From DASUAS01 sp963841415 (GTDB lineage: Bacteria > Actinomycetota > Acidimicrobiia > IMCC26256 > DASPTH01), in the NCBI GenBank assembly GCA_963841415.1, contig CAWJCN010000001.1, forward strand, positions 372,001-436,000: a stretch of DNA of 64,000 nucleotides. Direction: 5' to 3'. The translations under genes and the position numbers were made by a program. The notes under the pieces are model-generated. The model was not told the DNA's origin. It saw nothing but the letters and a program-made list of their open reading frames with translations, and ran no database searches. Shown in pieces: positions 58,492 to 64,000 of the stretch (position 1 is the first letter of the stretch; every line of letters starts with the position of its first letter).

Positions 58492-60303
58492 ATGCGTGTG
58501 CGCCGGGCAGTCGCTCTCGCCGTGATGGTGCTGGTCGCGTGCGTCACGACCGTCCTCAACGCCGGGCCCGCGTCGGCCGGGCTGACCGAACGCATCGCTG
58601 ACTACCACACCGACGTCACGATCGCGCGCAACGGCACCATCGAGGTGCACGAGACGATCACGTACGACTTCGGCGTCGTGCCGCATCACGGGATCTTCCG
58701 CACCATACCGGTGCGCACGTCGCAGTCCGGCAAGGACGGCTACGATCGCGTCTTCCCGTTGACGGTCGTGTCGGTCAGCGCGTCGGCCGGTACGCCGGCG
58801 CAGTACACCGTCGACGACGACGGCGACAACCAACAGATCAAGATCGGCGATCCCGACCAGACGATCACCGGCGAGCACACCTACGACATCGTCTACCGCG
58901 TGCGCGGCGAGATGAACGCGTTCGCCGACCACGACGAGTTGGTGTGGAACGCGGTGGGTCCCGAGTGGTCCGTGGCGATCGAGAAGGCGTCGGCGGTGGT
59001 GCACGCACCAGCGGACATCACGCAGGTCGGCTGCAACACCGGCCCGTACGGCGCGACGTTCCCGTGCGACACCGCCGCGAGCATGGGGCCGACGGCCGTG
59101 TTCGCGAAGGCGCGGCTGGGCCCGTACGAGGCGATCACCTTCACGGTCGCGCTGCCGAAGGGCGCGGTCGTGCCCTCGCCCAAGCCGATCTTCGAGGAGC
59201 GATTCGACCTCGCGTCCGCGTTCCGAGTGACGCCGGCAACCGGTGGCATCAGCGGCGGGATGCTCGCGCTGCTCGCGGCCATCGTGATCTTCCTGGTGTG
59301 GAAGTTCGGGCGCGACCGTCGCTACGCGGGATCCGCGGTCGAAGCCGCGTACGGGAAGGACGGCGGTCCCGAGACCACGGCGCCGCTGCACGAGGCGGAG
59401 ACCCCGGTGGAGTTCGAACCGCCCGAGCACCTGCGCCCCGGAGAGCTCGGCACGCTCATCGACTTCGACGCTGGCGCGCTCGACGTGACCGCGACGATCA
59501 TCGACCTCGCGGTGCGCGGATATCTGAAGATCGAAGAGGTCGACAAGGAGTGGTACCAGTTCAAGCACGACTGGAAGCTCACCAAACTGCCCAAGGAGGA
59601 TGAGCTGCGCCAATACGAGCGCTCGCTCTCCAGCGGGCTGTTCAAGGACGGCGACGAGGTCAAGCTGTCGGAGCTGAAGAACAGATTCGCCGAACGCATG
59701 TCCAAGGTGCGCGGCCAGCTCATGGACGACGCCATGTCGAAGGGCTGGTTCAACCGCAAGCCGGGCACGGTCAAAGTGCTGTGGGGGCTGCTCGGCTTCT
59801 TGGTGCTCGCGGTCGGCGTCGCGCTCACCATCGTGCTCGCGGGCGAGACGCACGCGGGGTTGCTCGGTGTGCCCGTGATCGTCGCCGGCATCCTGCTGCT
59901 GATCGCGTCGCGTTGGATGCCGAAGCGGACGGCGAAGGGCTACGCCGTGCTGCGGCACACGCTCGGCTTCAAGCGCTTCATCGACGAGTCCGAGAAGCAC
60001 CGCGCGCAGTTCGCCGAGCGCGCCAACATCTTCTCCGAGTATCTGCCGTACGCAGTGGTGTTCGGTGCGACCGACAAGTGGGCGAAGGCGTTCGCCGATC
60101 TGGGCGAGCAACCCGACACCTCGTCGTGGTACGTGTCGCGGCACGCGTTCGACTACGCGGTGTTCTCCAGCGCGATCGACGGATTCGCGACGACGAGCGC
60201 GGGCACGCTCACGTCGTCGCCGGCGTCGACGGGCTCGAGCGGGTTCAGCGGCGGTGGGTTCTCCGGTGGCGGAGGCGGTGGGGGCGGCGGCGGTTCCTGG
60301 TGA
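58492..60303 (+). CDS. DUF2207 family membrane protein
   Basis: A 603-residue protein: signal peptide or first helix (about 5-28), an extracytoplasmic beta-rich domain (about 30-230) with ITYDFGVVPHHGIFRTIPVR characteristic of DUF2207, a helix (about 253-270), a cytosolic domain with RYAGSAVEAAYGKDGGPETTAP, two further helices (about 425-465), and a Gly-rich tail ending SGGGFSGGGGGGGG-type repeats and SW. The Gly tail is common in this family. Function unknown; a role in envelope processes is assumed. ATG 58492 is 9 nt after TAGCCT, divergent from the response regulator. Confidence 0.9.
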   Translation: MRVRRAVALAVMVLVACVTTVLNAGPASAGLTERIADYHTDVTIARNGTIEVHETITYDFGVVPHHGIFRTIPVRTSQSGKDGYDRVFPLTVVSVSASAGTPAQYTVDDDGDNQQIKIGDPDQTITGEHTYDIVYRVRGEMNAFADHDELVWNAVGPEWSVAIEKASAVVHAPADITQVGCNTGPYGATFPCDTAASMGPTAVFAKARLGPYEAITFTVALPKGAVVPSPKPIFEERFDLASAFRVTPATGGISGGMLALLAAIVIFLVWKFGRDRRYAGSAVEAAYGKDGGPETTAPLHEAETPVEFEPPEHLRPGELGTLIDFDAGALDVTATIIDLAVRGYLKIEEVDKEWYQFKHDWKLTKLPKEDELRQYERSLSSGLFKDGDEVKLSELKNRFAERMSKVRGQLMDDAMSKGWFNRKPGTVKVLWGLLGFLVLAVGVALTIVLAGETHAGLLGVPVIVAGILLLIASRWMPKRTAKGYAVLRHTLGFKRFIDESEKHRAQFAERANIFSEYLPYAVVFGATDKWAKAFADLGEQPDTSSWYVSRHAFDYAVFSSAIDGFATTSAGTLTSSPASTGSSGFSGGGFSGGGGGGGGGGSW

Positions 60304-60319
60304 CCGGGTGACCGGGTGA

Positions 60320-60601
60320 CTGACGGAGCTGCGCGCCCGGGCGCTCGACGTGCTCGAGACCAATCACCGAGCGGGTGACACGCTGCCCGCGGACGGCGTC
60401 TACCGGTACCAGTGGTGTTGGGACTCGAGCCCGATCGCGGTCGGCTGGGCCGCGGCCGGTCGGTGGGACCACGCTTGGCGCGAGCTGCAGATGGGGCACA
60501 TCGACGACCTCCCAGCCGAACAAGCCGCACGGGTCGGCCTGCCACCCCCCACGAGCGAGTCCGAACGTGGCCTGACGGGGCGAGAGAGCGCGCTCGGGTG
60601 A
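60320..60601 (+). pseudogene. Remnant of a GH63-like glycosidase N-terminus
   Basis: The frame from 60320 reads LTELRARALDVLETNHRAGD, then GVYRYQWCWDSSPIAVGWAA and DHAWRELQ, which resembles the first 60 residues of MGH-type GH63 glycoside hydrolases (pattern YPYQWNWDS followed by AWRE). After that the homology stops and the frame ends at 60601. There is no standard start codon in frame before the homology (a TGA immediately precedes it; GTG 60316 is one frame off). TGACCGGG is repeated at the 5' edge. Best read as a truncated, inactive fragment left by a deletion. Confidence 0.6.
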
Positions 60602-60627
60602 AGATCATGGATGCCGACGTCGTGAGG

Positions 60628-60649
60628 GGCGCGCGCATCGAAGCGCGCC
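60628..60649 (-). terminator. Hairpin after AftD-like gene
   Basis: GGCGCGC (60628-60634) and GCGCGCC (60643-60649) form a 7-bp stem with an 8-nt loop, 10 nt beyond the stop of the minus-strand arabinofuranosyltransferase-like gene. Confidence 0.4.
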
Positions 60650-60659
60650 GACGAAGGGG

Positions 60660-63600
60660 TCACGGCATTTCGTCGCTCTCCGCCCGTCGCCACCTGACGA
60701 AGTCGAGGGGGGCCTGATCCGGCGACGACGCGAGCGCCAAGATCACGGCGCTGATGGCCGTGATGGCGAGCAGCTGCGCCGCCGCGCTCGTCGCCCCGAC
60801 GCTTTGTTGGTTCAATCGATCGGGAAGCACCGCGGCGATGACTCCCGCGAGTGCAAACGCGCCACCGGCGATCCACGGCAGCATTCGTCGGACATCGAGG
60901 AGGAACAACACCGCCGGGATCATCGCTCCCAACCAGCCCCCGAGCAGCCAGCCCACCGCGACTGCGGAGGCGACGGCACCCCACATCGGAAGACCGACAC
61001 CGGGAGCACGCTCGTCGACGGGTGACGACGCCCTGCGCCGACCGCCGTAGATCGCCAACCCGATCAGCAGGCCGATGAGCAAGACGCCGCCGAACAGCGC
61101 AGCGCGGAACGCGTGGTCAGGCGCAAAGGTGTACGCGATGTCTCCACCCGCGCCCGCGGGCACGATCCAGGACTGCTGCCAGCCGTCGAGGCGCACCGGG
61201 GTCAGGCGCCGGCCGTGGAGCGTCGCCTCCCAGCCGTGGTTGTAGCTCTGACCCAGCGCGACGTACGACTTCGGGCCTGGTCCGACGCGGATCACGCCGC
61301 TGGTCTGCTCACGCTTCGTCACGCGGGTGGACCGCGTCGCGACGGCTCCGCGCGCCGCACTCGGCTCGGCCGTGTTGGTCAAGCTCACCTGCGCGCCGCT
61401 GAACATCCCGGAGGGTTTGACGTTCACGACGTGCGTGCCCGGCCGCAGGGAGACCGGCGCTGCACACGCCGTCACCTTCATCGGCCGGATGTACTCAAGG
61501 TCCTGCAAGGTGCCTTCCAGCCTCGTCGTGACCGAGCGACCATCGATGTCGTACGTCGGGCCGCCCCCACACGCGGTCTTGATCGGAGTCGCGAAGTTCG
61601 GGTGGGGGTGTTCGAGATCGGACAACGCGGGGATGCGGATCTCGCTCGTGCCGATGGTCAACGGGGTCACCAGCCCCGTTGCCTGTCGTCCGGCCGCGTT
61701 CGGCTTGCTGTGCAGCACCCTGATGCGGATCGCGTTCGTGATGAGCGTCGGGAAGCGCGCCGTGCCGTCGCGCCCGAGATCCACGGTGCGGACGGTCCCA
61801 CCGGGACTGCCGATGCGAAGCTCAGTCGGACGACGCGACGGCTCGGCCGCCGGCTTGATCGTGATCTCGTCGATCGCGCGAGGGGAGTCCCACACGAAGT
61901 CGATCGCCGGGCCCCGATCGTCGAAGCCTGCGAGCCAGGACGTGTTCGGGTCGTTGTCGAACGCGTTGGCGGGGTCGTACTGGGGGAGGTCGGCCCACGT
62001 CGAGCTCGCCGAGACGCGCACCCCCGGGGCGACGCTCCTGACGAACGACCACAGCGCCTGCAGGCCCTCCGGACGCGCCACTGCTGTGCCGCTGACCGTG
62101 TAGGTAGCGGTCCCGGTCGTGGTGAACTGCCGGTTGAGCGAGGGCTCGTCGTCACGACGGCTCGGGTCGTACGGGTCGGCGCGGCGGCGGTCGAGCAGGA
62201 TCATCTGGGGCGCCTGTCGCCGGTCAGGAAGGTCATGCTGCATCACGACCGTGCTCCGGGCGTGGACGTGCGGGATGTGGATCTCGCGGATCCCGGCCCC
62301 GAGCTGGGCCGGTGTGTCGCCGCGCGCTTCGGCGACCGTGAGCCGGACCCATGAGGTGCGACCCTTCGGCAACCGGACCCGTTGCTCGCGCTCGGTGCGG
62401 CGCATCGTCTGCGTCAGGGTTCCGGCGGCGGTGGTGACGTTGACCTTCGCGATGCGTGGTCGCCAACGGAACTCCCTGAGCAGCTCGACCCCGATCGACT
62501 TCGCCGACGTCGGTCGGAGCAGGTCGACCTGGATCCACTGGCCGACCGCGCCGGACTTCGAGCCGGTGACCCAGGCCGTGTTCGAATCGCCATCGATCGC
62601 GGCAAACGGTCGGTACTCCGGTTCCCTCCGCAGCACCGACGAGTACGACGATGCGGTCACGCTGCCCACGCCGGTGATGCTTTCGACGCTGACGTGGTTC
62701 TGCGGCGGGAACGGAAGGCGATCGAGCGGATCCCCTTTGGACCCGACCGCGCGCCCGTGCTTGCCCAGCGTGTACGACTGGTTGCTGGTGGTCAGACCGA
62801 AGTCTACGTCGACCCGCCGTGGTTGATCGGTCAACACCGTCTCCGCCGCATGCGGCACACCCGCGTCGTGCGCGTCGGCGGCGAGGACGACGGCCTGACT
62901 GCCGAGCGCGCCGCGATCGGCCAGCTGGAGGAGCGACTCCGGACCGCCGCTCACGACCTTCGTCCCGGCAACCGGGTAGCTCCGCACGAGCTGACTGGGC
63001 CGCTCCACCTCGTAGACCTCGATCGCGCGGAACGGCCGCCGCGCGTCGACCTCGGTCGACGGCACGACTCGGTCCTTCGTGTAGCCGGGGCGGACGGTCG
63101 GTCCGAACGTCGCGGCCAGGCGGAGTCCCGGCGAGTGCTGCAGCGTGTGACGCAGGAAGATCGGCTGCAACGCGCGTGCCCGCTGGAGATCGAGATCGTT
63201 GCGAACGACGAGGTACTTCACGCCGGCACGACCGAGATACGACGCCAACCCGGGTGATCCCGTGCCCTCCTCGAGCGTGGACTCCACTGCATCGAGCAGC
63301 CGGAACGCGCCATCCGAGCCGAGCGGGATCAGGTCGCGCACCGCCCACGGCTGCCGTGCGAGCGACTGCAGCGGCTCGTCCAGCGGCCGACCCCACTGGT
63401 ACTGCCCGAACGGCGCCGCCGGCACGAGCAGCGAGCGCGAGCCGTTCGAGTTGTGATCCAAGAACTGCGCCAGGTTGCTCCAGTACGCGGGGACGGCCGA
63501 GAAGCCGCCGTCCACCGCGAGGTGTCCCTCCAACGCCGGCAGCACGCTCCCGAGCAGCACCACCGCGATCACGGCGACCAGCGCGACCTTGACCCGGAAC

Positions 63601-63662
63601 GTGAGCCAGTGCAGGGTCGGCCAGCGGAGTCGCGTCGAGCGCGTGCGCCAGGCCGACGGCAA
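60660..63662 (-). CDS. AftD-like arabinofuranosyltransferase, C-terminal part
   Basis: About 1000 codons encoding the central and C-terminal part of an AftD-type membrane glycosyltransferase, which adds arabinofuranose from decaprenyl phosphate to cell-envelope arabinans. After one helix (FRVKVALVAVIAVVLLGSVL) comes a long extracytoplasmic region with two discoidin/F5-8C-like modules (FAAIDGDSNTAWVTGSKSG; YDPANAFDNDPNTSWLAGFD), then QSYNHGWEATLHGRRLTPV and three to four C-terminal helices. TTG 63662 is only the first possible start in this frame; the true N-terminus continues in another frame to the window edge, so the gene is frameshifted near 63600-63660. Confidence 0.8.
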   Translation of the reverse strand: MPSAWRTRSTRLRWPTLHWLTFRVKVALVAVIAVVLLGSVLPALEGHLAVDGGFSAVPAYWSNLAQFLDHNSNGSRSLLVPAAPFGQYQWGRPLDEPLQSLARQPWAVRDLIPLGSDGAFRLLDAVESTLEEGTGSPGLASYLGRAGVKYLVVRNDLDLQRARALQPIFLRHTLQHSPGLRLAATFGPTVRPGYTKDRVVPSTEVDARRPFRAIEVYEVERPSQLVRSYPVAGTKVVSGGPESLLQLADRGALGSQAVVLAADAHDAGVPHAAETVLTDQPRRVDVDFGLTTSNQSYTLGKHGRAVGSKGDPLDRLPFPPQNHVSVESITGVGSVTASSYSSVLRREPEYRPFAAIDGDSNTAWVTGSKSGAVGQWIQVDLLRPTSAKSIGVELLREFRWRPRIAKVNVTTAAGTLTQTMRRTEREQRVRLPKGRTSWVRLTVAEARGDTPAQLGAGIREIHIPHVHARSTVVMQHDLPDRRQAPQMILLDRRRADPYDPSRRDDEPSLNRQFTTTGTATYTVSGTAVARPEGLQALWSFVRSVAPGVRVSASSTWADLPQYDPANAFDNDPNTSWLAGFDDRGPAIDFVWDSPRAIDEITIKPAAEPSRRPTELRIGSPGGTVRTVDLGRDGTARFPTLITNAIRIRVLHSKPNAAGRQATGLVTPLTIGTSEIRIPALSDLEHPHPNFATPIKTACGGGPTYDIDGRSVTTRLEGTLQDLEYIRPMKVTACAAPVSLRPGTHVVNVKPSGMFSGAQVSLTNTAEPSAARGAVATRSTRVTKREQTSGVIRVGPGPKSYVALGQSYNHGWEATLHGRRLTPVRLDGWQQSWIVPAGAGGDIAYTFAPDHAFRAALFGGVLLIGLLIGLAIYGGRRRASSPVDERAPGVGLPMWGAVASAVAVGWLLGGWLGAMIPAVLFLLDVRRMLPWIAGGAFALAGVIAAVLPDRLNQQSVGATSAAAQLLAITAISAVILALASSPDQAPLDFVRWRRAESDEMP

Positions 63663-64000
63663 CGGGCAGGCGGATCAAGGGGTCGAATTTGTGCACGTTG
63701 CGCAGCGCGGCAAGCGGTCCGTCGAGCAACGACTGCGCGCTTCCCGAGAGTGGTCCGGTGTAGGCGATCGCCATGGCGACGAGACCGACGACTGCGCTGA
63801 GCACGAAGAAGCGCCGGTAGGGGAGATCGATCTGGGTGAGCCCGTACAGCGCGATCGCCACGATGCTCGCCGTGCCGAGGATGACGATCGGCGAACTGAC
63901 CAGCGCCCAACCTGCTCGCAACCACGGGCCGTTGAGGACGTAGGAATTCACCCAGTACGCGCTCCCGCGGAGCACTTCGAACGGCGAGTCGCGCCCAGTG
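63600..64000 (-). CDS. AftD-like arabinofuranosyltransferase, upstream part, partial
   Basis: From the right edge the minus strand reads DSPFEVLRGSAYWVNSYV, then several membrane helices (VSSPIVILGTASIVAIALYG, FFVLSAVVGLVAMAIAYTG) and ALRNVHKFDPLIRLPVAVGL, segments typical of the AftD membrane domain that precedes the carbohydrate-binding region. Past about 63640 this frame loses similarity (PGQGRAGRRD), while the frame used by 60660-63662 takes over. The gene begins outside the window. The lower boundary given is approximate and marks where the frame change must lie. Confidence 0.75.

Noticed and set aside
1..64000. tRNA, rRNA, riboswitches, insertion sequences, prophage or attachment sites
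   Set aside because: No cloverleaf arms, conserved rRNA segments, transposase or integrase motifs or matching terminal repeats were recognised by eye; tRNAscan-SE and Rfam searches would be decisive.

Overview
The window reads as chromosomal DNA of a high-GC actinobacterium. Genes are packed on both strands with short or overlapping junctions, GTG and TTG starts are common, and about 22 genes begin 6-9 nt after a TANNNT -10 element with no Shine-Dalgarno (leaderless mRNAs). Lineage markers are a mycothiol S-conjugate amidase, luciferase-like (F420/FMN) oxidoreductases, an SOS-controlled DnaE2, an AftD-type arabinofuranosyltransferase and a type A PutA. The mix suggests Acidimicrobiia or a relative, which is inference. 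No tRNA, rRNA, CRISPR, prophage or insertion sequence was recognised.

Layout. 1-4281: a minus-strand catabolic operon (aldehyde dehydrogenase, amidohydrolase, ATP-grasp CoA ligase) divergent from a zinc alcohol dehydrogenase. 4297-8263: a VOC protein divergent from dnaE2, which has a LexA box inside its promoter. 8405-11344: a small ECF sigma factor overlapping a membrane-anchored seven-bladed YVTN propeller, then a secreted lipase. 11454-13140: a VOC protein, a small helix-turn-helix protein under two palindromic operators, and a methyltransferase. 13263-19295: an arginine/proline to glutamate locus (arginine dihydrolase-like enzyme, RocD, small membrane protein, divergent Lrp, PutA). 19410-26012: cation homeostasis genes (MgtE-type transporter, duplicated PhoU/TrkA-C protein, CtpE-type P-ATPase, CorA) with an interposed dienelactone hydrolase.

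26043-36867 is a housekeeping and lipid mosaic: acyl-CoA dehydrogenase, secreted peptidase-like hydrolase, Mca with an SCP2 protein, ChbG deacetylase, lipoprotein, quinone oxidoreductase, DsbA-like protein, PAP2 phosphatase, RecB-like Fe-S nuclease, LLM oxidoreductase and NTF2-like protein. 36877-38375 is a SoxR unit: soxR divergent from an FMN reductase-VOC operon whose promoter has a SoxR box in a 19-bp spacer. 38388-47338 holds an oxygenase-like protein, geranylgeranyl reductase-like flavoprotein, etfBA, a dienelactone hydrolase, several very small genes, a YdeI/MBL/LLM operon and membrane proteins, followed by xthA.

48157-58418 is the most unusual block. A cNMP-binding protein is divergent from an operon of response-regulator/adenylate-cyclase fusion, ABC ATPase, two FtsX-type permeases (one internally deleted) and a histidine kinase. 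Converging on it are a receiver-only regulator and a NarL-type regulator closely similar to the front half of the cyclase. It looks like one envelope-sensing system with both transcriptional and cyclic-nucleotide outputs. 58492-64000: a DUF2207 membrane protein, a remnant of a GH63-like glycosidase, and a frameshifted AftD-like gene that runs off the right edge.
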